A DNA stretch of 64,000 nucleotides, from assembly GCF_004342985.1 (NCBI RefSeq), contig NZ_SMBO01000001.1:496001-560000 (forward strand). The letters are read 5' to 3'. Shown piece after piece: positions 1 through 9,456 of this stretch. Both the position numbers and the translations under genes were made by a program. The stretch is from Novosphingobium sp. PhB57. GTDB taxonomy: Bacteria; Pseudomonadota; Alphaproteobacteria; Sphingomonadales; Sphingomonadaceae. The notes below the pieces were generated by a model that saw only the letters and a program-made list of their open reading frames with translations, was not told the origin of the DNA and did not search any database. The stretch's first letter is position 1, and each line of letters starts with the position of its first letter.

Positions 1-603
1 GAAGGCGTGGACCACCGTCTTGCCGTCCACCACTTCGTTGTCCGTGGCCTGGTCGGTGGCGAGCACGCGCAAGTTGCGCAGGATCGTTTCCGATGCGCGC
101 AGGGCCTGACCGCCGTCGTTGCCGGTGACCTGCTGCGTGAGCACGAGGTCAACGTGGTCGCCGGGGAAGACGAAGCCGCCGACGCCGGTCTTGGCGGAGA
201 CGGGAATGGTCACTGCGCGCATGCCCGGCCCGAGGGCGGCGGCCAGGAAGCCGCGGTCCCCCGGCGCGACGAGGGCGCCCTGGGTTACTGGCTGTCCGGC
301 GGTGATCTGGAAGCGGACCACGGTGCCGAGCAGCTTCTGCATGTCGGCCTGACCGTCGATGAAGTAGGCATCCTTCACCAGCTCCTTCGGCCAGTCCTGA
401 TAGGAGACGGCGTCGGCGGTGATGATCGTGCCCACGGGCAGGGCGCGCTGGGCGACGAGGACCTTGGGCCCGGTCGGCTGGGCAGTCGCCACGGCCTGCG
501 CCTGGGGCGCTGCCGAACCGGCGAACATCGAGCGGGCGCCCATTGCCGTCACCACTGCTATCAGCAGCGCGGCAACCAGCAGCACCAGCTTCTTCCTATC
601 CAT
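1..603 (-). CDS. cpaB: Flp pilus assembly protein CpaB (3' end outside window)
   Basis: Periplasmic, inner-membrane-anchored component of the Tad/Flp pilus machine. The visible 201 residues start at ATG 603, have one N-terminal hydrophobic segment (about residues 5-22), a Gln/Ala/Pro linker, and then an SAF-like region starting VLVAQRALPVGT and running through the RcpC/CpaB region (PVSAKTGVGGFVFPGDHVD), which is the diagnostic stretch. The family is usually about 270-350 aa, so the C-terminus lies beyond base 1. The gene follows cpaA on the same strand, as expected in a tad locus, with 159 bp between them that could hold its own promoter. Confidence 0.9.
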   Translation of the reverse strand, partial: MDRKKLVLLVAALLIAVVTAMGARSMFAGSAAPQAQAVATAQPTGPKVLVAQRALPVGTIITADAVSYQDWPKELVKDAYFIDGQADMQKLLGTVVRFQITAGQPVTQGALVAPGDRGFLAAALGPGMRAVTIPVSAKTGVGGFVFPGDHVDLVLTQQVTGNDGGQALRASETILRNLRVLATDQATDNEVVDGKTVVHAF

Positions 604-762
604 GTCTAAGCGACCCCCTGAAAGCCCTGGAGCGGCAGGCGCCGCCCCGAAGGCCGAAATGCGGCGTCAGAAACGCCCTATGCGAAACCCCTGCGCCCGA
701 AGTCACTGCGTTCGTGACTGGGCAAGTGTAAGTAGAATCGCGTAAAATGGTTAAAATCGAGT

Positions 763-1461
763 TCATCGAACGAGCGTGCTGGAAAGCACCTGCTCGCCCA
801 TCACCCAGAGCGCCGCCGCCGAGATGGCCACGCCGTAGGGAATGGGCAGGCGCGATTTCTGGCGGCGCATGATGTGGCGGAAGCCGAACAGGAACAGCGC
901 GACCACGGCCAGTGCGATGAGTGCCAGCAGCCATGCCTGGGGAATGGCTGCGTGCACGGCGCCGAGCTGGTCGGGTGAAACCACCGGTCGGTGCATGGCC
1001 AGCGCAAGAACCACCGCGCCCGCAGCGAAGACCCAGCCCAGGGCGACGATCCAGCCAAGCGCGTCGCGCACCGCCTCGCCGGGCCGCCGTTCCATGTTGA
1101 AGGCGGCCATGGCGATCGAGGCTCCGCCGCCGATCATGGCCATGAGGACGATGACCTGGCCGAAACCGGCAGGCGCGAACCACAGCGCCAGCGCGGTCAG
1201 CAGCTTGACGTCGCCGCCGCCCATCTGGCGCAGTGCAAACAGCAGGCATGCGACGACAAAAGTGATCAGGGCCAGGCCAAGCTGCCAGGCCATGTCGGCC
1301 CAGCCCAGGCCGATCGACCACCACCAGAACGGCGCGGCTAAGGCGATCGCGAGATTGAGCGTGTTGTCGATCTCCCGGCGCTTGAGATCGGTGAAGGCTG
1401 CGACAAGCAGGGCGATTGCCAATGCCAGCAGCAATGCATACGAAAAGGCTCCGCCCGGCAT
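763..1461 (-). CDS. cpaA: prepilin peptidase CpaA (A24 family)
   Basis: Membrane aspartic peptidase that processes Flp prepilin for the Tad pilus. At 232 aa it is almost entirely hydrophobic helices. The first catalytic Asp is in FTDLKRREIDN near residue 25 and the second in the MGGGDVKL motif (GxGD type). I chose ATG 1461 because a GGGGGAA Shine-Dalgarno lies just upstream and the protein then begins directly with a membrane segment; an in-frame ATG at 1503 would add 14 polar residues. It is followed on the same strand by cpaB. It lacks the N-terminal methylase domain of large type IV prepilin peptidases, as is normal for CpaA. Confidence 0.9.
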   Translation of the reverse strand: MPGGAFSYALLLALAIALLVAAFTDLKRREIDNTLNLAIALAAPFWWWSIGLGWADMAWQLGLALITFVVACLLFALRQMGGGDVKLLTALALWFAPAGFGQVIVLMAMIGGGASIAMAAFNMERRPGEAVRDALGWIVALGWVFAAGAVVLALAMHRPVVSPDQLGAVHAAIPQAWLLALIALAVVALFLFGFRHIMRRQKSRLPIPYGVAISAAALWVMGEQVLSSTLVR

Positions 1462-1562
1462 TCGTGAGTTCCCCCTTGGCCCGGGGCACGATCTATCGGA
1501 CATCGCTTACCAAACAGTAACCACAGTATCGAGGCCGAGCTTAGCCCCATGACTGCAAAATC

Positions 1563-2597
1563 GTGACCATTCAGGCAACCGAGAGCGAGCCTGTGCCCGG
1601 CGAAGGCATGCCGTCCCCCGCCGAGATCGCGCGGCTGGCGGCGAAGGCGCGGCGGGCGATACCCGAAGGCGTCGTCGAGAGCTTCTGGACCGGGCCGAGC
1701 GGACCGGAGCCGCTGCGCCGGATCGACTGGCCCGCCCATGCTGCGGGCCTGCCGCAGGCGCGCGGATCGATCCTGTTCCTGCCGGGACGCGGTGACAGCT
1801 ATGAAAAGTGGCTGGAGACGCTCGAGCAGTGGCATCTGGAAGGCTGGGCCGTCAGCTCGATCGACTGGCGCGGCCAGGCGCTGAGCGGGCGCTTCGGCTT
1901 CGACGCCGCGACCGGCCATGTCCCCGACTTCGATGTGTGGATCGAGGATCTCGCCGCTTTCTGGCGCGGCTGGGCGGCGGACAAGCCGGGGCCGCATGTG
2001 CTGATCGGTCATTCGATGGGCGGGCATCTTGCCCTTCGCGCCGCGGCGCAAGGCAAAGTCCGGCCCGATAGCCTGGTGCTCTCGGCGCCGATGCTGGGCA
2101 TTCACCCCGCCTGGCTGCCTGCCGGGCTGCTTCACACGGTGGCGCGCGGGATCGCCGGGCTCGGCGATTCGCGGCGCCCTGCCTGGAAGCACAGCGAGAA
2201 ACCGGAACTCCTGCCGCAGGCCCGCTCGCATCTGCTCACGCATGACAAGGGCCGCTATTCCGATGAGGACTGGTGGCGCCAGCGCCGGCCCGGCATCGCC
2301 ATGGGACCGGCAAGCTGGGGCTGGATCGAGCGGGCGCTCGCCTCGATTCGCCTGCTTGAGGCGCGGGGCGTGCTGGAAGCGGTCGACCTGCCGGTGCTGC
2401 TGTTGGCCACCCGGTATGACGGGCTGGTCTCCTGGCCGGCGATCCGGCGTGCTTCCCGCCGTCTGCCGCAGGCGGAACTCCTGGCTTTCGGCCACGAGGC
2501 GCGCCACGAAATCCTGCGCGAAGCCGATCCGGCACGCGATCGGGCACTCGCGGCCATACGGGACTTCCTGAACCGGACTGCGCGCGTTAGGGGCTGA
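1563..2597 (+). CDS. alpha/beta hydrolase, lysophospholipase-like
   Basis: Cytosolic serine hydrolase of 344 aa resembling PldB/monoacylglycerol lipase-type enzymes. The nucleophile elbow is GHSMGG at about residues 143-148; an oxyanion-side stretch FLPGRGDSYEKW lies near residue 75 and a C-terminal His lies in FGHEARHEIL. No signal peptide is seen. The GTG at 1563 has no clear Shine-Dalgarno, and ATG 1608 is the next candidate, so the first ~15 residues are uncertain. A flavoprotein gene follows after 7 bp, so the two are probably co-transcribed. The substrate cannot be read from the sequence. Confidence 0.82.
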   Translation: MTIQATESEPVPGEGMPSPAEIARLAAKARRAIPEGVVESFWTGPSGPEPLRRIDWPAHAAGLPQARGSILFLPGRGDSYEKWLETLEQWHLEGWAVSSIDWRGQALSGRFGFDAATGHVPDFDVWIEDLAAFWRGWAADKPGPHVLIGHSMGGHLALRAAAQGKVRPDSLVLSAPMLGIHPAWLPAGLLHTVARGIAGLGDSRRPAWKHSEKPELLPQARSHLLTHDKGRYSDEDWWRQRRPGIAMGPASWGWIERALASIRLLEARGVLEAVDLPVLLLATRYDGLVSWPAIRRASRRLPQAELLAFGHEARHEILREADPARDRALAAIRDFLNRTARVRG

Positions 2598-2604
2598 AAC
2601 CCTT

Positions 2605-3693
2605 ATGGATGCGAGGTTCGATATCGTCATAGTGGGCGCCGGCATGGCCGGTGCCTCGCTGGCCGCCAGAATGGCGGACCATGCGCGGGTTCTGGTGATC
2701 GAGGCCGAGGAGCGCCCCGGCTATCACGCCACCGGCCGTTCGGCCGCGTTCTGGACCGAGAGTTATGGCGGCCCGCGCGTCAAGCCGCTGACGACGGCGT
2801 CGGGACCGGAACTGCAGCGGCTGGGCGTGCTGACTCCGCGGGGCGCGCTGACCATCGGCCGAACCGGGCAGGAGCGCGACATTGCCGCTTTCGCCGAGAC
2901 TTACAGTGCCGTCGGCATCGACGTTTCCATTCTGGAAGCTCCCGAAATCGCCGCGCACATCCCCGATCTCCGTCCCGAATGGACGTGCGGCGTGCTGGAG
3001 CCGAGCACTTGCGACATAGACGTCGCCGCGCTCCACCAGCACTACCTGGTCGAAGCGCGCAAGGCGGGCGTCGCCTTGTGGAGCCGCGCCGGGCTCGCTG
3101 CCGCCGAACGGGGGCCGCAAGGCTGGTCACTCACCCTTGCCGATGGCCGCCGCCTCGGCTGCGACGTGCTGGTCAACGCTGCGGGCGCCTGGGCGGACAC
3201 GGTGGCAAGCCGGGCGGGCGCCCGGCCGCTCGGCATCGCGCCTTATAGGCGCACCATTGCCCAGGTGGCGATCGAGCCGGCCGCCCCGGACACGCTGCCA
3301 CTGGTTCTCGACGTGGCCGGCCAGTTCTATTTCAAGCCCGAAAGCGGCCGCCTCTGGTTGAGCCCGCATGACGAGACGCCCAGTGCGCCCTGCGATGCGG
3401 CGCCGGAGGAAATCGACGTGGCGCTCGCGGTGGACAGGTTCGAGCAAGTGATCGATCGCCCGGTTCGCCGCGTCGAGCACCGCTGGGCCGGGCTGCGCTC
3501 CTTCGCCCCGGACCGTCTGCCGGTCTACGGTTTCGATCCGGCAGATCCGGCCTTCTTCTGGTTTGCAGGGCAGGGCGGCTTTGGCATCCAGACCGCCCCG
3601 GCCGCGGCGGAACTGGGCGCCGGGCTCCTGCTGGGCCGGGCGTGGGGCGAAGTGGATCCCGCTCCCTTCGCGCCAGATCGGTTCGGACGTTAG
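2605..3693 (+). CDS. FAD-dependent oxidoreductase, D-arginine dehydrogenase-like (DAO family)
   Basis: Flavoprotein of 362 aa with an N-terminal Rossmann dinucleotide fold (IVIVGAGMAGASLA, residues 7-20) and the acidic end of beta-2 in VLVIEAEERPGYHATGRSAA. The GYHxTGRSAA stretch and the C-terminal WFAGQGGFGIQT are typical of the DauA/glycine-oxidase group that deaminates D-amino acids and passes electrons to quinone. No membrane segment is seen. It lies 7 bp behind the hydrolase gene. A precise substrate such as D-arginine is only suggested by overall resemblance. Confidence 0.8.
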   Translation: MDARFDIVIVGAGMAGASLAARMADHARVLVIEAEERPGYHATGRSAAFWTESYGGPRVKPLTTASGPELQRLGVLTPRGALTIGRTGQERDIAAFAETYSAVGIDVSILEAPEIAAHIPDLRPEWTCGVLEPSTCDIDVAALHQHYLVEARKAGVALWSRAGLAAAERGPQGWSLTLADGRRLGCDVLVNAAGAWADTVASRAGARPLGIAPYRRTIAQVAIEPAAPDTLPLVLDVAGQFYFKPESGRLWLSPHDETPSAPCDAAPEEIDVALAVDRFEQVIDRPVRRVEHRWAGLRSFAPDRLPVYGFDPADPAFFWFAGQGGFGIQTAPAAAELGAGLLLGRAWGEVDPAPFAPDRFGR

Positions 3694-3730
3694 GGCAGGG
3701 CGCCCGCCGCAAGCTTCGTTCCGGCGGGCA

Positions 3731-4867
3731 TCACTCGTTGTTTTCCGCATCGCCGACCCGTGCCGATGCCTTGCGGCCGGGCGCGACGAAGTGCCATGCC
3801 AGCAGCACCGGTTCGAGCACGGCCATGCCCACGAAGATGCTGACGAGGCGGTGCACGGCGGGCATGATCTGCGCGTCGGCATAAGAGTCCGGCACCAGCA
3901 CCACCAGCACGGCGAGCGTGAACTGGAGCCCGAGATAAGTCACGTTCGGCAGGCCGTTTTCGATATGGCGCCCGATGACGATGCCGAGGCAGGTGCCCGC
4001 CACGAGCACAGCGGTATTGCCCTGCGCGACCAGCAGGATCGCCAGCGACAGGCCGCCGCCCGCAAGGCAGCCGAGCGTGCGCTGGAACAGGCGGCGCGTC
4101 ACGGGCACGAAGCCGCTCGCGCCGATGCCGCTGACCGGCACGATCATCACGGCCATGACAGTGACGGCGGCCTGCGCCATCTGCGGCAGCTGGAACACCG
4201 CGTGCAGCACCGGCAGCACGGCGATGGCGATACCCGCCTGCGCCGCGTGGCGTGCGGCGTGAGGGTGCCATTTCATCCGGTCCGGCGCGGGCTTGCGTCC
4301 CGCGAGCCACTTCCTTCCCGCCAGGGTCGCCGCCGAGAGGCTGACGATCACGCAGGCCAGGGTGCCGGCGATCACTTCCAGCAGGCGGGTCTGCGCGAAA
4401 TGGATGGTGTCGAGGTCTGGATGCTCCAGCTTGTCGAGCAGGATCATCTCGAAGGTCAGGCCGAACAGCAGCCAGGCATAAGCGCGCCGCGCCGTGATCA
4501 TGCCGTAGAGGCCCACGGCACCCACCAGCGCCGCGCTGGCCATGGCGAGCGGAAGAGCGTGAGCGGCATAAGGCACGATCGCCAGGGCCAGCAGCGAGCC
4601 GATGGCCGTGCCGACGATGCGAAGCACCCCGCGCAGCAAAGTCTCGGCGGTCTCGCTCTTGAGCAGGACGAAGGCGGTGAAGGCTGCCCAGGCGACCATC
4701 TGCGCGCCGATCAGGTGAGCGATCAGGATCGCCAGCATGACCGAGGCGACGCAGGCCCATTCGTCGGCCATGCGCGGGCCGGGCGTTACCAGGGCACGGG
4801 CTTCCTCGCGAAGGCGTTCGCGAAGGACGGGGAGCGGCGGAAACCGGGGCGGTTCGGAAGCAGGCAG
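3731..4867 (-). CDS. FUSC family inner-membrane protein
   Basis: Polytopic membrane protein of the fusaric-acid-resistance/aromatic-acid-exporter type, about 378 aa, with two blocks of hydrophobic helices separated by a hydrophilic middle (near TLAGRKWLAGRKPAPDR). Function by family: efflux of aromatic acids or toxic organics. The start is unusual. A perfect GGAGG (4874-4878) right after the rnhA stop is followed, after 6 nt, by CTG at 4867. The first in-frame ATG without overlap is 4771 and has no Shine-Dalgarno; ATG 4963 would overlap rnhA by 85 bp. I favour CTG 4867, but 4771 is the conventional choice. It is the last gene of an ispH-thrB-rnhA unit. Confidence 0.75.
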   Translation of the reverse strand: MPASEPPRFPPLPVLRERLREEARALVTPGPRMADEWACVASVMLAILIAHLIGAQMVAWAAFTAFVLLKSETAETLLRGVLRIVGTAIGSLLALAIVPYAAHALPLAMASAALVGAVGLYGMITARRAYAWLLFGLTFEMILLDKLEHPDLDTIHFAQTRLLEVIAGTLACVIVSLSAATLAGRKWLAGRKPAPDRMKWHPHAARHAAQAGIAIAVLPVLHAVFQLPQMAQAAVTVMAVMIVPVSGIGASGFVPVTRRLFQRTLGCLAGGGLSLAILLVAQGNTAVLVAGTCLGIVIGRHIENGLPNVTYLGLQFTLAVLVVLVPDSYADAQIMPAVHRLVSIFVGMAVLEPVLLAWHFVAPGRKASARVGDAENNE

Positions 4868-4878
4868 GTCGCGCCTCC

Positions 4879-5316
4879 CTATTTGCCTGCCGCCACCGCC
4901 GCGTCGCTGGCCAGCTTGTCCACGCGCTCGTTCTCGGCATGGCCGGAATGGCCGCGCACCCATTCCCAGTGGACCTTGTGACGTGCAACCGCCTCGATCA
5001 GGTCATGCCAGAGATCGGCATTGCGCACCGGCTGCTTGCTGGCATTGATCCAGCCCTTCTTCTTCCAGCCGTGAACCCACTTGGTGATCCCGTCGATCAC
5101 GTACTTGCTGTCGGTCTGGAGCGTGATCTCGCAAGGCTCGGTAAGGGCGTTGAGGCCCTTGATCACGGCCGTCATTTCCATGCGGTTGTTCGTGGTGTCC
5201 GGCTCGCCGCCCGACATCTCCTTCTCGTGGACGCCCATGCGCAGAAGCACGCCCCAGCCGCCCGGCCCCGGATTGCCCTTGCAGGCGCCGTCGGTGAAGA
5301 TCTGAACCTGTTTCAT
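4879..5316 (-). CDS. rnhA: ribonuclease HI
   Basis: Cytosolic endonuclease that cleaves the RNA strand of RNA-DNA hybrids (primer and R-loop removal). At 145 aa it is the usual length for the family. The carboxylate set is visible: Asp in [17 protein letters not shown] (residue 8), Glu in NNRMEM, Asp in TDSKYV and Asp in ENERVDKLA; the HSGH loop is also present. The ATG at 5316 overlaps the thrB stop by 4 bp (ATGA), so translation is probably coupled. The thrB-rnhA order is common in alphaproteobacteria. Confidence 0.97.
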   Translation of the reverse strand: MKQVQIFTDGACKGNPGPGGWGVLLRMGVHEKEMSGGEPDTTNNRMEMTAVIKGLNALTEPCEITLQTDSKYVIDGITKWVHGWKKKGWINASKQPVRNADLWHDLIEAVARHKVHWEWVRGHSGHAENERVDKLASDAAVAAGK

Positions 5317-6302
5317 GCGCCGAAGATGCCAGAATTGGCCGGATCGGCATAGAATTCGAGGCGCCGGGCAAAGGCCATCGGGTCCTTGGGCGTGACGAGC
5401 GCGTCTTCCGGCGTGTTCAGCCAGTCATAAGCGCGGGTCGCCAGGAAGCGGATGGCCGCGCCGCGCGCCAGCAGCGGCAGGGCGGTGCGCTCGGCCTCGG
5501 AAAGCGGTCGCACGGCTTCGTAACCCTCTATCAGCGCGCGCGAGAGTTCGGCATCGAACTGCGTGCCGTCGTTGCTGAAGCACCAGGCCGAATGGGTGAC
5601 GGCGACGTCGTAGGCCAGGATGTCGGTGCAGGCGAAGTAGAAGTCGATCAGGCCGGTGACCTGGCTGCCCAGCATCAGCACGTTGTCCGTGAACAGATCG
5701 GCATGGATCACGCCGCTGGGCAGGTCCGACGGCCATTTCCCGGCCAGCTCGGCCAGTTCGCGTTCGACCAGGGCGCCGAGCGCGGGGTCGATCGATTCCA
5801 GCCCTTCGCGGCCGCAGTCGCCCAGCAGTTGCTGCCAGGCGGGCAGGTCCAGCGCGTTGACGCGGTCATGTCCGAAGTCGGCGGCGGCGAGGTGGATCTG
5901 CGCCAGGGCCGAACCGACCGCGCGGACTTGCGCCGCCGTGGGTTCGGAAACCGAAACCCCGGGCAGGAACTCGATCAGCGCCAGCGCCTTGCGGTTTTCG
6001 CCTTCGCCAATGAAGCGGTGGCTCGCCCCGTCGCGGTCATGCATGGTGCGCGGCACCGGGCAGTCGCGCGCGGCCAGATGGTCGAGCAGGTCGAGGAAGA
6101 AGGGGAGGTCGGCCACATCCGTCCGGCTTTCGTAGACGGTGAGGATGAAGCGGCGCGCGTCTTCGCCCTGCCGGGTCTCGATCAGCCAGTTGCTGTTGGA
6201 CACGCCTTCCGCGATGCCCTTGGCCGAAATGAGCGTACCGACGCCGAACGTCTCGATGATCGCGGACATCTCTTCCGCGCCGAGTCGGGTATAAACTGCC
6301 AT
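5313..6302 (-). CDS. thrB: homoserine kinase (ThrB2 type)
   Basis: Phosphorylates homoserine with ATP in threonine biosynthesis. At 329 aa it belongs to the choline-kinase/APH-fold version of ThrB, not the GHMP fold: the catalytic loop [12 protein letters not shown] is followed by the Mg-binding [10 protein letters not shown] about 15 residues later. The N-terminal [14 protein letters not shown] is typical of this family. It lies 16 bp behind ispH and overlaps rnhA by 4 bp, so ispH-thrB-rnhA is one transcription unit. Confidence 0.95.
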   Translation of the reverse strand: MAVYTRLGAEEMSAIIETFGVGTLISAKGIAEGVSNSNWLIETRQGEDARRFILTVYESRTDVADLPFFLDLLDHLAARDCPVPRTMHDRDGASHRFIGEGENRKALALIEFLPGVSVSEPTAAQVRAVGSALAQIHLAAADFGHDRVNALDLPAWQQLLGDCGREGLESIDPALGALVERELAELAGKWPSDLPSGVIHADLFTDNVLMLGSQVTGLIDFYFACTDILAYDVAVTHSAWCFSNDGTQFDAELSRALIEGYEAVRPLSEAERTALPLLARGAAIRFLATRAYDWLNTPEDALVTPKDPMAFARRLEFYADPANSGIFGA

Positions 6303-6318
6303 GACGAACTGGATTCCT

Positions 6319-7293
6319 TCAGCGGGCGAGCTGGCGCGGCAGCTTGAACGTGATGGTTTCCTCGGCGGTCACACGCTCTTCGGATTCGACTTCGCGCAGT
6401 TCCTTGATGCGCGCGACCACCTCGTTCACCAGTTCCTCGGGTGCCGAGGCACCGGCGGTCAGGCCGAGGGTGTCGATGTCCTGCAGCCATTCCGGCTCGA
6501 TGTCGGTCGCGCGCTGGATCATCACGCCGCGCGAACCGGCGCGCTCGGCCACTTCGACCAGGCGCATCGAGTTGGAGCTTTTGGGTGAGCCGATCACCAG
6601 CACCAGATCGCAGTCCGGGGCGATCTGCTTGACGGCGCCCTGGCGGTTGGACGTGGCGTAGCAGATGTCTTCCTGCTTCGGCGCCACGACTTGCGGGAAG
6701 CGCGCCTCGATCGCGGCGATGATCGCCGCGGTATCGTCCACCGACAGCGTGGTCTGCGAAAGATAGGCGAGTTCGCTGCCTTCCGGCACGTCCACCGTGG
6801 CCACGTCGCCCACCGTCTCGATCAGGGTCATGTTGCCTTCCGGGACCTGCCCGAAGGTGCCGATCACCTCGGGATGTCCGGCATGGCCGATGAAGAGGAT
6901 GTGGCGCCCGTCCGCGATCTGGCGCTCCGCCTGGCGGTGCACTTTGCTGACCAGCGGGCATGTGGCGTCCAGCCATTCGAGACCACGCGCCGTGGCCTTG
7001 GCCGGCACCGACTTGGGCACGCCGTGGGCGGAGAAGATCACGGGTACGCCGTCCGGCACCTGGTCCACGCTTTCCACGAAGACCGCGCCCTTGGCCTTGA
7101 GACTGTCGACCACGAACTTGTTGTGCACGATCTCGTGCCGCACGTAGACCGGGGCGCCGTAGATATCGAGCGCGCGCTCCACGATCTCGATGGCGCGATC
7201 GACGCCGGCGCAGAAGCCGCGCGGGGCCGCGATCAGAAGGCGCAGGGGCTTGCCGGCGCGGGACGGGGTGGGAGACGGAAAGGGCGCGTTCAT
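6319..7293 (-). CDS. ispH: 4-hydroxy-3-methylbut-2-enyl diphosphate reductase
   Basis: Last enzyme of the MEP pathway; makes IPP and DMAPP with a [4Fe-4S] cluster. At 324 aa, the three cluster Cys are in [11 protein letters not shown] (N-terminal), [11 protein letters not shown] (middle) and [10 protein letters not shown] (C-terminal half). The second and third motifs are followed by the expected substrate-binding runs ([22 protein letters not shown]). ATG 7293 fits the family start. It is first in the ispH-thrB-rnhA unit. There is no sign of damage. Confidence 0.97.
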   Translation of the reverse strand: MNAPFPSPTPSRAGKPLRLLIAAPRGFCAGVDRAIEIVERALDIYGAPVYVRHEIVHNKFVVDSLKAKGAVFVESVDQVPDGVPVIFSAHGVPKSVPAKATARGLEWLDATCPLVSKVHRQAERQIADGRHILFIGHAGHPEVIGTFGQVPEGNMTLIETVGDVATVDVPEGSELAYLSQTTLSVDDTAAIIAAIEARFPQVVAPKQEDICYATSNRQGAVKQIAPDCDLVLVIGSPKSSNSMRLVEVAERAGSRGVMIQRATDIEPEWLQDIDTLGLTAGASAPEELVNEVVARIKELREVESEERVTAEETITFKLPRQLAR

Positions 7294-7360
7294 GAATGGG
7301 CCTCTAGCGCTTTGCCGCTTGCGCCGCTAGGGCAAGCCGACGTCTTCGAGGAACCTCACG

Positions 7361-8023
7361 ATGAATGCACGCCGCCTGACTGCCACTGTTCTCTGCTCCG
7401 CCGCCGCGGTGACCGCGCTGAGCGGCTGCGCCAAGAAGGGAGAGATCGTGGTCGATTCGGGGGTTGGCATCACTGCCGTGCGTTCGGCCTGTCCGGCCGT
7501 GGGTATTCCCGACTATACCGGCGACATGACGCTGTTCCGCGCGGCGAACGATCGCACCGCCAACAATATCGACCTCGAAGCGGCGATGACGAATGTGCGG
7601 ACGAGCTGCAACGACCAGGGCACCGACAAGGTCTTCGCGAAAGTGGAGTTCGACGTTCTTGCGCGCCGCAACGACAAGCAGGGCGCGCGCCAGGTCACGC
7701 TGCCGTTCTTCGTCTCGGTGCTTCAGGGCGGCACCGCCGTCGTTTCCAAGCGCGTCGGCCATGTCACGCTGAACTTCGCAGACGGCCAGGATCGCGCGCA
7801 GTTCCACGCCAACGGCTCGGCCTATATCGATCGCGCCGCCGCCACGCTGCCGGCCGACATTCGCGAGAAGATCACCCGCAAGCGCAAGGCCGGCGACGCC
7901 GATGCCGCCGTCGATCCGCTTTCGGATCCGGCCGTGAAGGCCGCCGTTGCCCGGTCGAGCTTCGAAGTCCTCGTGGGCTTCCAGCTCGACGAGGCGCAGC
8001 TCGCCTACAACGCCACGCGTTAA
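7361..8023 (+). CDS. conserved lipoprotein of unknown function
   Basis: 220-aa predicted lipoprotein: a 20-residue signal peptide ends in the lipobox ALSGC (Cys 22), giving a mature N-terminus CAKKGE. The rest is soluble, with two more Cys (SACPAVG, RTSCNDQ) that could form a disulfide. I do not recognise a named family, although similar proteins seem common in sphingomonads. The start is supported by GAGGAA 9 nt upstream. Divergent from ispH; the 67 bp between them must carry both promoters. Followed by a strong hairpin. Confidence 0.85.
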   Translation: MNARRLTATVLCSAAAVTALSGCAKKGEIVVDSGVGITAVRSACPAVGIPDYTGDMTLFRAANDRTANNIDLEAAMTNVRTSCNDQGTDKVFAKVEFDVLARRNDKQGARQVTLPFFVSVLQGGTAVVSKRVGHVTLNFADGQDRAQFHANGSAYIDRAAATLPADIREKITRKRKAGDADAAVDPLSDPAVKAAVARSSFEVLVGFQLDEAQLAYNATR

Positions 8024-8032
8024 GGGTGTGAC

Positions 8033-8052
8033 GAGGGCGCTCCGGCGCCCTC
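8033..8052 (+). terminator. hairpin between convergent genes
   Basis: Perfect 8-bp stem GAGGGCGC/GCGCCCTC with a 4-nt loop, 10 bp after the lipoprotein stop. There is no U-run, so termination is inferred from structure and position between converging genes. Confidence 0.55.
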
Positions 8053-8078
8053 GCAATCATGGGGACCGGGGGTGATGC

Positions 8079-8100
8079 GGCAGGAGCCGTGGCTCCTGCC
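8079..8100 (-). terminator. hairpin downstream of plsC
   Basis: Perfect 10-bp inverted repeat GGCAGGAGCC/GGCTCCTGCC with a 2-nt centre, a few bases past the plsC stop. It is probably the terminator of the minus-strand unit, although a U-tract is missing. Confidence 0.5.
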
Positions 8101-8106
8101 TAAGGG

Positions 8107-8901
8107 TCAGCGCCAGGCCTGGCCCAACTCGTTTCTGGCGTTTTCGATCGCGGCCTCTGCGCTGCGGGCCATGGCCTTGCGATCCCGGCGTTCCTCGCCC
8201 TCCAGGGGTTGGAGGAAGTGCAGCGTCACCCGGACGGGCCGCAGGCGTGCGAGAATGCGCAGGGCGTTGTCGAGGCCGGGTTCGTCGCCCACCCATGCGA
8301 TTTCTTCCGCTTCGCTGCCGTAATCGAGCCAGACGGGCTGCACGGTCAGGCCCGCGTCTTCGGTGCCGATGGCGGAAAGCAGCGACGATTTGAACGGCAG
8401 CAGATCCGTGCCGTTGGAGGTGGTGCCTTCGGGAAAGATCGTCAGCGCGCCGGTTTCCTTCAGCGCCGTGCGAATTTGCTCCACTTGCGCAGCGACGGTG
8501 CTGCGGCGATTGCGCGCCACGAAGACAGTATCGTTGAGCGTGCAGAGCCAGCGCAGCGGGCCGAAATCGGCGAGGCCGTCATGGGCGATGAAGGCTGTCC
8601 CGCTGGCGCCGGAGAGCGCGGGGATGTCCAGCCAGCTGACATGGTTCGCCAGAAAGAAGCTGCCGGGTGCTGGCCGGCGGCCCCGAACGGTCACGCGCAG
8701 GCCGGAGATGGTGCCCACCAGGCGCAGGAAAAACGGCGGCACCGGATTGCGCGCCGTGAAGGGCGATGCCGCATAGTAGGCGGCAACGCAGACCAGCAGC
8801 AGCGCCAATAAAGCGAAAAGGCGGATCGCGATCAGGGGCCAGCCCCAGATCGCGATCCGCCTGATCGGTTCGGAAGCCCTGGCCGAAGCCTCTGGCTTCA
8901 C
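8107..8901 (-). CDS. plsC: 1-acyl-sn-glycerol-3-phosphate acyltransferase
   Basis: Membrane-bound acyltransferase making phosphatidic acid from lysophosphatidic acid. 264 aa with an N-terminal hydrophobic segment (about residues 18-45). Motif I is NHVSWLD (HX4D catalytic pair) and motif III is FPEGTTSNG. The start ATG 8901 overlaps the fur stop by 4 bp, so the pair is translationally coupled. It could instead be an ornithine-lipid (OlsA-like) acyltransferase; the motifs do not separate the two. Confidence 0.88.
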   Translation of the reverse strand: MKPEASARASEPIRRIAIWGWPLIAIRLFALLALLLVCVAAYYAASPFTARNPVPPFFLRLVGTISGLRVTVRGRRPAPGSFFLANHVSWLDIPALSGASGTAFIAHDGLADFGPLRWLCTLNDTVFVARNRRSTVAAQVEQIRTALKETGALTIFPEGTTSNGTDLLPFKSSLLSAIGTEDAGLTVQPVWLDYGSEAEEIAWVGDEPGLDNALRILARLRPVRVTLHFLQPLEGEERRDRKAMARSAEAAIENARNELGQAWR

Positions 8902-9335
8902 TTGCGCGCTTCGCCTTCCTCGCGGCCGATCCGCACGCCGAAAAGCTCCATGCGGTGATCGACGAGACGGAAGCCGAGCTTTTCCGCAATCTGGCGCTGC
9001 AGCGATTCCAGTTCGGGATCGACGAATTCGATGACCTGGCCGGATTCGACGTCGATCATGTGGTCGTGATGCGCTTCGGGGGCGGCTTCGTAGCGCGCGC
9101 GGCCATCGCCGAAGTCATGGCGATCCAGGATGCCGGCTTCTTCGAAAAGGCGCACGGTACGATAGACCGTTGCGATCGAGATGCCCGGATCCAGCGCGGT
9201 GGCGCGTTCATGGAGCTTCTCGACGTCGGGATGGTCGGTACTCTCAGACAGCACACGGGCGATGATGCGGCGTTGTTCGGTAATCCGAAGGCCGCGTTCT
9301 GCGCAGAGGGCTTCGAGGTCGATAGGTTGATGCAC
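8898..9335 (-). CDS. fur: Fur family metal-dependent transcriptional regulator
   Basis: DNA-binding repressor, 145 aa. N-terminal winged helix (recognition region GISIATVYRTVRLFEEAGIL), then the metal-binding segment AAPEAHHDHMIDVESGQVIEF, and a C-terminal dimer domain. There is no CxxC zinc finger at the end, as in many alphaproteobacterial Fur/Mur proteins, so iron, manganese or heme (Irr) sensing cannot be settled from sequence; the HHDH motif fits Fur/Mur. It overlaps plsC by 4 bp. Confidence 0.92.
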   Translation of the reverse strand: MHQPIDLEALCAERGLRITEQRRIIARVLSESTDHPDVEKLHERATALDPGISIATVYRTVRLFEEAGILDRHDFGDGRARYEAAPEAHHDHMIDVESGQVIEFVDPELESLQRQIAEKLGFRLVDHRMELFGVRIGREEGEARK

Positions 9336-9456
9336 GTTTGACCTGTATCAATGAAAAGGCACGGCAACCTAGATAGGCGGCCGTGCCTTCAATCACAACC
9401 GGAGAACGTCGATTACGAAAATCGACGATGCTCGTGACGGTTCTGTTCGCAGCCGA

